From positions 15,424,912-15,488,911 of the forward strand of contig CM043965.1 of assembly GCA_014529385.2 (NCBI GenBank): a DNA stretch of 64,000 nucleotides. Direction: 5' to 3'. A model generated the notes under the pieces. It was not told where the DNA came from. It was given only the letters and a program-made list of their open reading frames with translations, and did not search any database. Source of the DNA: Adiantum capillus-veneris. Its lineage: Eukaryota > Streptophyta > Polypodiopsida > Polypodiales > Pteridaceae. The position numbers were made by a program, and so were the translations under genes. Below are positions 1 to 10,848 of the stretch, piece after piece. Position 1 is the first letter of the stretch. Every line of letters starts with the position of its first letter.

Positions 1-600
1 AAGACACACACAACACTAATCCTATCATGCAACACACTAATCGCAAGCACACACATATAGATCTATCGAGCACCACACTCCAATCAAACCTACATGCACA
101 CACAATCAAGAGAGGAATTAACCACTAATTAGTTAAGATATAGATAATCAAAGCATCATAGAAAATCATAAGAAGCATGAGAGAGGCATAATGAACGACA
201 ACTAAGCTTGATTAGTGTTTATCAAGTCACATGAGCAAGGAGAAGCTCAAGGACTCCATAGCCACACACCTCAAGAACTCTCACCAAAGAGTGCTCTCAA
301 CCAATGAGCTTGAGAACCCTAATTTCTTTTACACACTGCCTTATATACCTAGGGTAAAAATATGCAATGTCCAAGCGCCCAAGGCCTTTTGGGATCCACC
401 ACTTACTAAATCTGCAACCTAGGCACACTAGCTGTCCTATTCTTTACAGCTTGGAACTCCCATTGAGCCCATAACACATTAAAATATTACAGTGGCTTGA
501 AATCAATTGGTAATTTATAATACGTGACCATTTTAGAAAAAAATAAAAAATGTGTAACTCCAATATTTACTCTTCTTCATGTTGATCTTCGATGTGCATT
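1..600. other. AT-rich stretch, no gene recognised
   Basis: No coding similarity could be read on either strand. A 63-codon open frame at 231-422 has no recognisable motif and is probably chance. The stretch lies downstream, in minus-strand sense, of the Ty3 gag remnant that follows, so it may be more of that decayed element, but nothing in it proves this. Confidence 0.4.
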
Positions 601-1742
601 TGTATGTCTTTGATCTTTTAGCAGCTTCTGTTAACTGATGTTGACTCAGTTAACAATGCGCTCTTCAAAAAATTTCTTTAGATCTGTAGGCAATTCAATA
701 TCAGATTTAAGCTTATATGAGGGCCCCTAGACTTACCTTGCTTTTTGTCCTTTGGTACCTCCTCCATAACCACTTTGGGAACGGGCTTAGGATCAGGCCT
801 TCCCTCTTTCTTACTGCTGGATCTTGTTGCCCTTTTTGATGTCCATATTACTTCTTCGTCCCTTCTTCCACCATAGCCTCATTAGCTTGAGACTTAGCAA
901 TAAATGCGTACACTGAAAGAGAATCCACCGGGTCATTCCACCCTATGGTTTTCTCTTGATGAAATATTAATAAGAGGTGATTCACATGCAGATAAATACC
1001 TAGGTTGGGTACTAATGCAACTGTATGGGAACACTTCCCAATGCCTACACTTAGAAGACATTGGCTATGCTCATGTGCAATCAGAGGGTATGCAACTAAT
1101 CTAAAGAGCCTGGACATGCACGTCCTACGTATAGGCTCACAAGGGTGCCAGAACACTACCTAGGCTAACATAGGATCGAATAGAATTTCCTACTTGTTGT
1201 AGTTTCCCATAAGTTATATTACTTGCTTCTGCTGTCTTCAAAGCATAAGGACACATATGGCCCTTTGCTCCTGCTCCATCATCATCTACCTTTCCGTAAA
1301 CATGTAGCCCATATGTAGCTGCTTCCACAAGAGAAACATTATGCTATATTTTTCCCATTAGCTTTTTCATGCCGCCTCTACCAAATTTCAAGTGGAGCAT
1401 CTCATATGTTGCCCTGAGGTGAATCTTCTTGTCCTTCCAGAAAACCACATTCCTTTTGTAAGCTTCATGAAACTCATCACACTCCTTAACATATCTATGG
1501 TCTTCACTACTGTACCACATGCATCGATCGCAATTTTTGCATGGAGGTTGCTACCTAGGCTCAGAATTAGACCCTTTTGCAGCTAATCCTTCAAATTTTA
1601 CAGTTTTGAAATTCAAATTTAGCTCTTGAATACCTTTCACCAGTTCATTGAGAACGGGTTGGAGCTCCTCATCTTTTTGGCTTACACATAGCCATACTAG
1701 AGAACCTTACAACACATAGGCCAGATTCCATATAGTAAGCTA
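600..1742 (-). pseudogene. Ty3/gypsy gag C-terminus and pre-protease remnant
   Basis: Read on the minus strand from 1742 downwards, one frame gives KDEELQPVLNELVKG, a cysteine/histidine knuckle (CKNC ... H-x4-C, with extra residues between the second Cys and the His), then FGRGGMKKLM. A second frame at about 830-640 gives a Pro/Lys-rich linker followed by KSDIELPTDLKKFFEE. This order (coiled segment, knuckle, glycine-rich FG+GGMK motif, basic linker, SDIE motif before the aspartic protease) is what I know from gag-protease junctions of a Ty3 lineage with fungus-like RTs. The frame is broken by TAG stops (about 1552 and 1351) and at least one frameshift near 1137. No protease core is visible below 600. 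It corresponds to the part missing from the element at 25.8-33.2 kb. Confidence 0.6.
1661..1742. repeat. 82-bp direct repeat, left copy (partner 4620-4701)
   Basis: By eye the two copies differ at about 5 of 82 positions. They bracket the copia-type gag insertion at 1743-4619 exactly, so the host Ty3 gag sequence seems to have been duplicated when that block arrived. Confidence 0.75.
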
Positions 1743-2300
1743 AAGAAGATCAAGTCGTTGTGCTCATGAGTGCTCTACCTGAAACTTTTGACAACATAGT
1801 CACAGTCTTAGAGCAAAAGGAACCCATACCTTCTCTATAATATATCACAGGGGCAATCAATGAAGAAAAAAAGAAAAAAAAGAAGAAATCTAATAAATTT
1901 GAATCAGTGGGAGGAGCTTATTTTGCATCATCATCACCATCATCTAGGGCATCAATATCATCACCTAGATTAAATAACAAGAAGTGTTATGAGTGTGGCA
2001 AGCCTGGACACTTCTCTAAGGAGTGCTACAAGAACAAGTATTGTAGTAATTGTGGCATCAAATGTCATCCACCATCAAAATGCCAAGGAAGCAACAACAA
2101 AAACAAAGCTAGAGTCAATCTTGTAGAGGAAGAAGATGGAGATTCAACTCAAGAGGAAGAGAATTGTCTCCATGTGTTTACCGCCCTCAACTACTTTTAC
2201 AAGTATACTACTGTATTGTAGATATGGATGGTCTTCCACCTTCCTTGTTTAAGGGGAGGATTCTTTAGTCTGTGTGACACCATATGATGAGACCACTTAG
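1743..2300 (+). pseudogene. Ty1/copia-type gag fragment, left arm of inverted pair
   Basis: The plus strand encodes the end of a copia gag (UBN2-type) protein: LLSALPE-like helix, Lys-rich linker, Ser-rich stretch, then a perfect CCHC knuckle CYECGKPGHFSKEC (about 1987-2028) and a second Cys/His-rich segment. The frame has a TAA near 1839. Right after the knuckle region comes a purine-rich tract (aaggggagga, about 2249-2258) that looks like a polypurine tract, with no protease, integrase or RT between: a gag-only, non-autonomous structure. The 5' half of gag is missing here. The same sequence recurs in reverse at 2400-2945. Confidence 0.65.
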
Positions 2301-2960
2301 TCTGTGTGACTATTAGCATTTGCGACTCTGTGACACAGGCTAATAGTCACACAGAGTCACTATTAACATGTGTGACTCTATGAAACAGGCTAATAGTCAC
2401 ACAGAGTGAGTGGTCTCATCATATGGTATCACACAGACTAAAGAATCCTCCCCTTAAACAAGGAAGGTGGAAGACCATCCATATCTACAATACAGTAGTA
2501 TACTTGTAAAAGTAGTTGAGGGTGGTAAACACATGGAGACAATTCTCTTCCTCTTGAGTTGATCTCCATCTTCTTCCTCTGCAAGATTGACTCTAGCTTT
2601 GTCTTCGTTGTTGCTTCCTTGGCATTTTGATGGTGGATGACCTTCGATGCCTCCATTGCTACATTACTTGTTCTTGTAGAAATCCTTAGAGAAGTGTCCA
2701 GGCTTGCCACACTCATAAAACTTCTTGTTATTTAATATAGGTGATGATGATGATGCCCTAGATGATGGTGATGATGATGCATAATAAGCTCCTCCCACTG
2801 ATTCAAATTTATTAGATTTCTTCTTATTTTTCTTTTCTTCTTCATTGATTGCCCCTGTGACATATTGTAGAGAAGGTATGGGTTCCTTTTGCTCGAAGAT
2901 TGTGACTATGGTGTCAGAACTTTCAGGTAGAGCACTCAGGAGCACAGTGACTTGATCTTC
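1743..2960. repeat. Long inverted repeat (arms about 550 bp)
   Basis: Arms 1743-2300 and about 2400-2960 are reverse complements with moderate divergence. The spacer is about 100 bp and is itself made of repeated tctgtgtgac/tattag motifs on both strands. The arms are two tail-to-tail copies of the same gag-polypurine-LTR-start sequence. Confidence 0.8.
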
Positions 2961-3400
2961 TTTCGGGACTTGGCATTGAATGTAAGTGAGCTACGTGATT
3001 ATGCTCATTAGTCTGTTAACGAGGCTTGAAACATCCTCCCCTTGAAGCATAGTAAGTTTGTAAAGATTTTTCTTTAAGCTAACCTTACTTTGCTTGCAGT
3101 TGTGTAGCTATTTGTAAAGTGCACATAATTATCATGGAGTGATGTGATAATTATGCCTAGTGCTTGTTCATCTTTAGCTTGTGCTTGTGCGATTTGGGCC
3201 CTAGTGAGAGTGCCTTCAATAGAAGTGGATGGGTCACTTACTCTCGATTTTACAAGAGACCATAGGTGCTTTTTCATAAGGTATCCTCGCATCTTGGTCT
3301 GCCAGGTGTGGAAGCCTTTGCCATTAAATTTCTCAATTCCCTTTTCTCCCATAGTGCCAGCCAAGGGGTCTTAATGCTTGACACCTTGTCAAGGTCAGTG
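2400..3400 (-). pseudogene. Ty1/copia-type gag, minus strand, gag-only element
   Basis: Minus-strand reading from about 3364: MAGTMGEKGIEKFNGKGFHTW (a typical copia gag start with F-NG/D-G-x-x-W), helical region to about 3075, a frame disruption, then the SALPES helix, Lys/Glu linker, Ser-rich segment and zinc knuckle. In this copy the first and last Cys of the knuckle are Phe (FYECGKPGHFSKDF), unlike the left arm. A stop follows the knuckle, then the polypurine tract at about 2447-2458. No pol genes lie between gag and the polypurine tract, so the element could only have moved with enzymes supplied in trans. With the primer site at 4258-4272 it forms the body of one minus-strand element. Confidence 0.7.
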
Positions 3401-4257
3401 TTTGCCTCTTTACAATAGATGGCGTGAGTGAAAAATTAAAACAACGCCCTGATCTTGAATTCACTCTTCACAAAAGATTTATGAAGCATCTCTTCACACA
3501 ATTTTGATAATTACTTCGCCTTTAGAGAATTTTTTTATAAAAAAACTACGATTGCTTTGCATTGCTTAGTGTGAAGATTCAAATGTCTTCACCTTCGTGT
3601 GTAGATTTGATTTGCTTCGTCTTGCTTCATGTGAAGAGCCTCCGTGTGTATAAAATTTTGAAGGGTTGGTTTGCTTGGTGTGGACGGCTCTCCTGTGAGC
3701 CTTGAAGGGATTGAATCTAAATTCTCTCACTTTGATAATGAGGCCATGTTCACTTGGTGTGAATGGCCACCTTGTGAGCTCAAAAGGTGAGTGAGATCAA
3801 AAAACGAAAAAAAAAAACGAGCAAAGATGAGAGGTGGCAAAACCTATAAAGAAGCAGAAATTGTCCATTGGCTTGCTGAGCTAAAGCTTGCAACTACACT
3901 CGATTAGAGGGTGTAGGGAGGGTCATTTTTCAGTTGTGACTGCATCCTTAGGAGCTGATTGGCAAAATTACAAAGCCGGGGAGAGTTATCAAAGTGAATT
4001 CGGAGCCGTTGATTGAGGCAATAGAGTGAAAATCTCAGCTTTTCACGATCGAAGGTTGTAGGAGAGAGCGCCCTAGTGAGGGAAGAGCATCCGTGAGCTC
4101 GGATCAGAGAAATTAAAGCTATGATCTCAATTTTTCTCGATCAACGGGCTGATTTGGGCTTCTTTATCGCCTTCTAATCAGTGTTTAATTACATAAGAGA
4201 TCAAAATATTGGAGTTCTCTGTAATTGTACTAAGATTTCTAAGCTCATGGTGGTGCC
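3400..4257 (-). other. Untranslated leader of the gag-only element
   Basis: Between the primer-binding site (4258-4272, minus) and the gag start lies about 0.85 kb with no open frame of interest and short repeats of the type gtgaatggc/gtgaagagcc. Long leaders are common in non-autonomous plant LTR elements. No other feature was seen. Confidence 0.4.
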
Positions 4258-4272
4258 AACTAGCTCTGATAC
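4258..4272 (-). other. Probable primer-binding site (initiator tRNA-Met type)
   Basis: The minus strand reads tagtatcagagct, one or two bases away from the plant consensus tggtatcagagc complementary to the 3' end of initiator tRNA-Met. It is placed as expected upstream of the minus-strand gag. Confidence 0.6.
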
Positions 4273-4349
4273 TAGTTGTGAGGGATGGTGTGTGTGTGCA
4301 CGTGCTCAAGGAGGTTTGTGTGTGCTTGTGTAGGCATAGCTTACACAAT

Positions 4350-4350
<1 letters not shown>

Positions 4351-4387
<37 letters not shown>

Positions 4388-4436
4388 ACTCGTGATTGTG
4401 TGTGTGTGTGTGTGTGTGTGCAAACATAGACACAAT

Positions 4437-4513
<77 letters not shown>
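4351..4513. repeat. Compound microsatellite (GA)n-(TG)n-(GA)n
   Basis: (AG) 4351-4384, (TG) about 4397-4420 and (GA) 4437-4513. The unit cacaattagag(AG)n-agtatactcgtgatt occurs twice, so a block containing the microsatellite was duplicated and one copy then expanded. It sits where the 5' LTR of the minus-strand gag element should be. Confidence 0.9.
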
Positions 4514-4516
<3 letters not shown>

Positions 4517-4619
4517 ACTCGTGATTTTGACTCAAAAGGTAGTATATTAAAGTACACACCATAGCATAAAATATGTACATAGAGAGCTTTATTTATAAGC
4601 CTGGAGTAGATATCCAGCT

Positions 4620-4701
4620 GGAGCTCCTCACCTTTTTGGCTTACACATTGTCATACTAGAGAACCTTACAACACATAGGCCAAATGCCATATAGTAAGCT
4701 A
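4620..4701. repeat. 82-bp direct repeat, right copy
   Basis: Partner of 1661-1742. It begins ggagctcctcacc and ends agtaagcta. Together the copies delimit the inserted gag-only copia block. Confidence 0.75.
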
Positions 4702-6073
4702 TACAAGTGTAGTGGTGTTTCCCATGGTTACAGAAGGACATGCCTATCCCAACAATCTCTATTATGGCTAATTAGGTGATGTGGAGAAGTCTTCTACCTT
4801 CTGATCCATGAGAGCCTGGGCAAACACATGGAGATTTTCCAACGCCGATATTGGTAATGGCCAGGAATCTAGAGTGTGCCTTTTGCAATACAAAGAGGAT
4901 TGGTTGTAAGTGATAAGCTAGGGATTTAGATCTTGCTCCACCTACATGCAATATATTCCTCCCCTGATTGATGTAGAGCCATACAAGCTTCATTTAAATT
5001 CAAAAACAAAGTGCATACTAAAAATTTTCCCCAAATTTTTAAGTTAAAATTTGAAGCTTTTTTTTAGTATTTATAGTAAATTTTGAAAATTAGAACTAAC
5101 TTTCTTGAAGGAAAGCTTAGGATCTAGCTGGGAATTCTCAATTCTAGTCAATTAAATAAAACACTAAAGTCCAATTTTCACAAACACTGACTCTATTTGT
5201 ACAACACATTGCACCTAGCAAATGAGGCCGCTTGAAGAGTCACTGGCTTGCATGTTTCACAAGTGGGTAATAACCCAATTGATGTTGTAAGCTTCTAGCT
5301 TTGGAAACCCCATGTACATGGAGTGTTTCAGATGGATTTGTTGGTGATGATCACAAAATTAGGTTGGATTTGCATCTCCTAGTGATACTAAACTCCATTA
5401 GTTAAATTAATTCCAAAATAGTGGTCAACCACCATGAGCAATTATTTACATATTGTTATTTTTACTATAAATGAGTTAATGCCTAGCATAAAATGGCTCC
5501 AAATATGGTGTCGTATGTCAGCAAAAGGTTATGTATTCTTTGTAAAGAGAATTATAGATCTGTTCACCTAGGTAAAAGCAACAACTTAGATGGGATAACT
5601 TTTTGTAAGTTACAAAGAAATGGTGATGGAGGTGTACTCCCATCATAGGACTTTGAAGCCCCATAATTTTCATTGTGAAGAAGGGATGGAATACTAAGTA
5701 ACTTTAAATTAGGGCAATAGACAAATTGATCGTTGAAAGAAAGAATCATTGCATCTATATCCTCCCCATAAAATCCATAAACTTGTCTACTTGTATATGG
5801 TATGTACCATTTTATGTTCATTATTTTGATGGAGAGGAAAAGGCTAGTAAATGGGCTCAATATTTTTGGACCCTTGAGGAAATACCCTGCTAGTATAGTT
5901 TATCGCTTTGTACATCACCTTTATAGCTCTGACAAAAGGAAGAAAATTTGTAGATTCCTTGATTCCTCCAACCTCAAACTTTGAGGATTTTTTTCATTCT
6001 TTTAATTTTAATTATTTATCCTCAATCTATAGCTAATGTTGTAGAAGTTGTATTTGTATTATATTAATAGCTT
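4702..6073. other. AT-rich stretch without a recognised gene
   Basis: The first part (to about 5000) may continue the broken Ty3 gag on the minus strand. The rest shows only short frames without motifs on both strands (for example 5564-5860 minus, 98 codons, no recognisable family). Confidence 0.4.
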
Positions 6074-6749
6074 TGTCACCAAATATCATTTATGTTCTAC
6101 TTAAATGAATTTTCTCTCTCTAGAATTGGCCATGCTAGTGAGAGAAAATAAAAATAATAAAAGGCCTAATCACGTACATTGGGTAGAGGAATGTGTTCGT
6201 GAACTAGAGGGTTCCAAAATTTGAATGCATTTTCAAAAATGCCAACAAAACTTGATAAGGATTCAATTGGGATTTTATGGAGCAAAAGTTGGATATTTGT
6301 GAGTCCAAAAGAGTCCAAAACGGCCTCCAAAAGTGAGAAGACTAACCAAAAGGTGGGAATGGGAGGCCAAGGTATTATTATCCACACATGCCAACCTAAA
6401 GCTATGGGGAGATAATGGATGTGGTCCACAAGCCTCCCATGCAAAAGACAAGGTAAGAGGAGTAGTTCTAAAAATAGAAAATTGATTTTACAAGAGCTAC
6501 GGTGAGTGTTTTTGGAATAACTCTAAAAACAAGGCATTTTAAGAAAAGGGCTTGTGGGCCTTATTGGAAATGGCGAGATGAACAACTTTGTTGTTCAAAG
6601 TCTTTTCATTTGAGGGCCGCAAAGAGGAAAATTTGTTAGTTTTTCTAAAGGGCCATGCTAGAGAGAGCAGGGAAACTTTTGTCTTCTTGACTTTTGAAGC
6701 TCCACGCAACCCGCAGCCAAAAGAAAGCTCTCCATGCTCTTCTCAAGGC

Positions 6750-6834
<85 letters not shown>

Positions 6835-7191
6835 GTCTCCATAGCTATGGCTGCTCAAGCTTTTACATAATTAACTATATAAGTTACTACTTTTTAATAC
6901 TTACATATCTTCTTTTGAACAACCTAATTCTTACTTAATCCCCACAGATCTTATCACTCCTTATCGCAAGGTGTTTAGGGCCTCAGGATTGAGTTCACTG
7001 AGGTGTTTTAGTGAAAAATCTAATCATAACCTCTGGCAAATTTTAGAGCTTTTATCTCTTCAATTTGTGCAGTAAAAGTGCGATTAGCTAGTTGTATTGA
7101 TCAAAAGCTCTTCTGAAAAAGAAGAATTAATTAATACAAAGTCCTTTCAAAGGGGGGGTGGCTCCAAAAATTTTGGCCCTCAACTGGTGTT

Positions 7192-7271
<80 letters not shown>

Positions 7272-7751
7272 AGACCTGTTGTTTTTCATGCACAATTTTT
7301 CAAGCAATTCTACACCATACTTGTTGATTCTACCAAATCATACTCTGCCAGATCTACTTCTAATGCAGATCGCTACACCTGATCAATTAAATAATGATGT
7401 ATTTATGTTCATCTACTTACAAAAAGACGCATGATACCTAGCTAACCTGCAAAAGTGGTTCCATGAGGAGAGAGGAGCTAAGTGGATCAAGAGGCATAGA
7501 TCTTACCAATGGCATGGAGGAGTTCCACAAATGCAATGGAGAAAATGCTCATGCCAAGGAAGAATGTGCGATTCATCTTGAAACCGAGGGCATAATTGGT
7601 GTAGGATCACATCATGTTGACACTACTGGTGTTGCCATTGCCGACTACTCTCTCACCTATACCACTTCCTCCCACCCTTCTCTTGCATTCTTCAACGAGT
7701 CCTTGTGGTCCTTGTGTTGACATTGTAGGCTTTAGAAGAGAATGCAATGAG

Positions 7752-7827
<76 letters not shown>

Positions 7828-7972
7828 GGCAAATGTATGTGATGTGTGATTGAGTCTAAGTTGATTCTTGCTTTGCAATTGTCATGCTCAAATATGCTCA
7901 ATGTTACATAATTGATTGATCACTCTACTTAATTTGTAATATCAGATGCAATTTAATTTCTATTCTTTCACA
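6074..7972 (+). repeat. Probable 5' LTR of Ty3 element, with three microsatellites
   Basis: Starts tgtcacc and ends ttcaca, immediately before a tRNA-Met-type primer site. A diverged second copy lies at 24,668-25,470: shared blocks include the segment after the (CT)n(CA)n tract (agtct-atagctatgg-tgctcaag), the block around 'tttggccctca' and 'gtgtgattgagtctaag'. Inside are (CT) 6754-6798 + (CA) 6799-6833, (CT) about 7194-7266 and (CT) about 7753-7820. The copy at 24.7 kb lacks roughly 7270-7740. The exact 3' boundary rests on the adjacent primer site; no 3' LTR was found after 13.47 kb. Confidence 0.6.
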
Positions 7973-7973
7973 T

Positions 7974-7984
7974 TGGTATCAGAG
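7974..7984 (+). other. Primer-binding site (initiator tRNA-Met type)
   Basis: tggtatcagag, one base after the LTR-ending CA. Matches the standard plant LTR-retrotransposon primer site. Confidence 0.7.
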
Positions 7985-8526
7985 AATATCTAAGTTATCT
8001 CTTTCTTCTTGAAGAAAGTGCAGTCCTAAGACTGAATATGAAGGGTTAGAACTTTTAATTAACCATTTTAAGTGAGTATTGGGATCTATTAACCCATATA
8101 TTGTGCAAATTAAACACTCTTGGAGCTGGCATGTTAATAATGGACCCTTATGGGGGTTACATTTGGTTTTATAACTATTGAGCGTATAGAAATCTTGGAG
8201 GGATTTCCTTAGCTTCAAGACAGGTAATGTTATGACTGTGCTCTCTAAGAGTTTAAACCAAGGGTGTGCAAGATCTAAAGAGCTTCCTCTTGATTTACAA
8301 AGGGAAATAGACATGATTATTTACACAAAATAGCTATATCTCACAAGGAACTTATGATTCACAAAGCACTATTGCTATGTCTAAATAGGAGAGGGATTGA
8401 CTTCACCAATTTGGATTTGCACAATGATGCTGCAAAATTGGTCCAAAATTGTCCTGGGTCTTTGTATATTGATATAGTTTCTCCAATCTTCAAGGAGCCC
8501 CATCATAGAATTGTTACTTTTTTTCT
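7985..8526 (+). other. Leader region of the decayed Ty3 element
   Basis: Lies between the primer site and the inverted gag block. Short broken frames such as KELPLDLQREIDMI are visible but no family could be named. Confidence 0.35.
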
Positions 8527-9130
8527 GAGAAGTTGATGCACTGGTATATCATAGCTTTGAGACGTAGATCCCAAAACTTCTCCACATATTTTATCATGTT
8601 CTCTCCATCGTCAATCTTTAGGATTTGCTAGATTGTAAGCACTTGATCAAAATCCCCACTAAATAGGAATTGCTTCAGGATAGCAACTCGGCATGTTTTC
8701 CAAGTCTTGGGAGCTTCTCGCTTGGAGCGCATGCTTGCCCACCATTGACGGACTGGTTTTTGAAGATGCATAACAACATGTCGAAGTTTGGATGACTTTG
8801 TATAAAATTTTCATCCCTAAAGTTCAGATCAAATTGCTTGATAAATCTTAGAGCTTTGTCCACATTGTTGAAAGTTCCATAGAAGGAGAGTAAGGTTATG
8901 TTTTTACCTCCTTCATTGAACTTTTGGGCAGCATGAGAGCATTGATGGCCTCTCATCTTGAGTACTTTGAGAGAATTGCTATCTAAGTAGGAGAAACTCC
9001 TAGATATAGATGAGCTTGATGATGACAAAGAGCTAGGTGGTTTTATCTTTCTTCATTTCTTTCTAGGCTTCTTCTCAATCTCCCCAGAATGATGAGAAGA
9101 ATGAGACCTTGAAGATCTTTTCCTTCCAAA
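8527..9130 (-). pseudogene. Ty3/gypsy gag (Retrotrans_gag) in inverted orientation
   Basis: On the minus strand a Ser/Arg-rich N-terminus is followed by the gag core: FYGTFNNVDKALRFIKQFD, then in another frame WASMRSKREAPKTWKTCR and later ENMIKYVEKFWDLRLKA. This W-S-x-P-x-T-W and KY-x-FW-LR order is typical of Ty3/gypsy gag capsid domains. One frameshift at about 8755 and an in-frame stop near 8645 disable it. It lies between a plus-strand primer site and a plus-strand protease, so it is either an inverted segment of the surrounding element or a piece of a separate insertion. Confidence 0.7.
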
Positions 9131-9336
9131 GGAGGTGATAGTGAGGAAAATCTTTGGCGTCTCCTAAGATGTACAACTATATCCAATGACACAAGACTAT
9201 ATATTTCATTCACAGGAGATTTCTCTCTTGTATCTTTGTATTTCTTCTTTCCCTTCTTCTCTCATTGAGGGTTCCTTCCTAGCAGATGCTTCTTCCACTT
9301 GATAGATTTTTTTATTTTATTTTTTGAAGTCTCTTT
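9131..9336. other. Junction between inverted gag and protease
   Basis: No motif seen. The right breakpoint of the presumed inversion should lie here. Confidence 0.3.
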
Positions 9337-10123
9337 ATGAGACTTCACAGGAGAATCCTCTTTGAGAGCAGGGACGATAAGATTCCTTGTTTGCAATTTT
9401 ATTTGGACCCCAACCTACAAAGCAGTATTTTCCATAGCGTCTTGTCACCTACAAGCAAGAAATTCAATTTCCCAATTTCCATGGGTGGTCTTCCACTTGG
9501 AAGTCCCTTATCTTATACATGGGGAAGCATGAGAGAACATGATGCACTCATCCTCTTTGATTCTAGTTCCACACATAATTATATATTTGTGGTATTAGCA
9601 TTAAAGCTAGGGATACATGCTCATGAGATGGGACAAACATATGCTATTGAAGGACCCTTTGAAGGCCAAGAGACTCTAGTCACACTTTTGATTGGAAATT
9701 TAATGCTTCATGTTCAAGGGTATGTGGACAAAGAGAATATTCTCATCTCTCCACTCAAGAATGAGGGTGTGTTGCTTGGAGCACCATGGTTCGATTGTAT
9801 GGGTGTTTCCATCAAGTTTCTAGAGAGGTTGGTGGTATTTGAGCACAAGGGTAGATACATCACTCTGCAAATCAATGAGAAGGGACACACCATCCCCATT
9901 TTATCCCATGACTCCTTTGAAAATTCAATAAAGAGTTCTATTTTTGCTTACAAGGATGTTCCTGAAAATTATGTTGTCTCTTCTAATGGTTCATTAAATG
10001 AACATGCTGATCTTTTTATCGATGACATCCTAGGAGAGTTATCTCCTAGAAGGGGGGATGACAATCATAGGCTGAGCTCATATCAAGAAGCTGTCCTAAT
10101 AAAAGGCATCCATATAGAGTATT
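9337..10123 (+). pseudogene. Ty3/gypsy retropepsin-like protease and linker to RT
   Basis: An open frame of 268 codons carries a retropepsin-like aspartic protease: the active-site loop reads FDSSSTHNYI (about codons 74-83), where DSG is expected, so the catalytic Gly is Ser. The flap/second-half motif GVLLGAPWFD and the hydrophobic strand after it are present. At the C-terminus DILGELSPRRGDDNHR is the conserved peptide preceding RT. A frameshift at about 10,068 moves the rest of this linker (pattern P-NK-xPYRV) into another frame, and it ends abruptly at 10,123 where the solo LTR begins. It would have cut the polyprotein; the Ser substitution and frameshift suggest it is dead. Confidence 0.75.
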
Positions 10124-10729
10124 TGTTAAGTATGGAGCTTTGATTCACCCCTTGTAAAAGAAAAGATTAAAAAACACGCATTTGTAAGGCCCCCATTATG
10201 AGGAGAAGCCATCGTGTGTGAGAAAAATCACTCGTCGGAGTATTTCAGTTTTGCCAAAATATTATGGCCATATGGTGGACAAAAAGTGACCAAAAAATGG
10301 CTAATCAATGGTCGATAGTTGCAAGTCTTTGGCCACAGTGGTCGATTCCAATGGCTGGTAAATGAATTTTAGGCGGACATGACTACAACTACACATGGGT
10401 TTAAGGACGAGTTTCAAGCGGACTTGTCTACCTAAGGAGGACGGGCTACACATGGGCATATGGGGGAGTTCAACTTGAACTTGTCTACACAAGGGCGGCT
10501 ACACCATGAGAGAGGACATCCCTTTTTGCCTATAGAAGAATACCTCTTCTACACACAAAATGGATTGAAGTGGTGAAGATTGTAAAGTGAGGTGGTGAGA
10601 GTGAAGCAAGGTGGAAGTTCCATAAAGGGTTGCTAATCCCTCTATAACCTACTTCTAGTTTGAAGTGCAAAGCCATTGAGTGGTTGCTTTCCTATGGATG
10701 TACATTGGGTGAACCACATATATCATGTG

Positions 10730-10761
<32 letters not shown>

Positions 10762-10848
10762 CTATTATCTCTCTTGTTTGTGAAAATTATCACTCTCAAT
10801 TAAGTAAACAACTGTAATCTCTACTTAGCTTCGCATTTATTCCTAACA
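10124..10848 (+). repeat. Solo LTR nested between protease and RT
   Basis: A 725-bp block starts tgttaag and ends cctaaca, giving perfect TGTTA/TAACA termini. It splits a coding sequence: the peptide linker before it (xPYRVF) and the TPAQQKEI peptide after it are adjacent in related elements. It has a pyrimidine tract (CT 10,729-10,757) near its 3' side as in other LTRs here. No clear 5-bp duplication was seen (att/att at most), so the ends may have mutated. The strand is not determinable with certainty. Confidence 0.65.

Noticed and set aside
904-1104. Plus-strand open frame of 66 codons
   Set aside because: It is the antisense of the minus-strand Ty3 gag linker and has no motif of its own.
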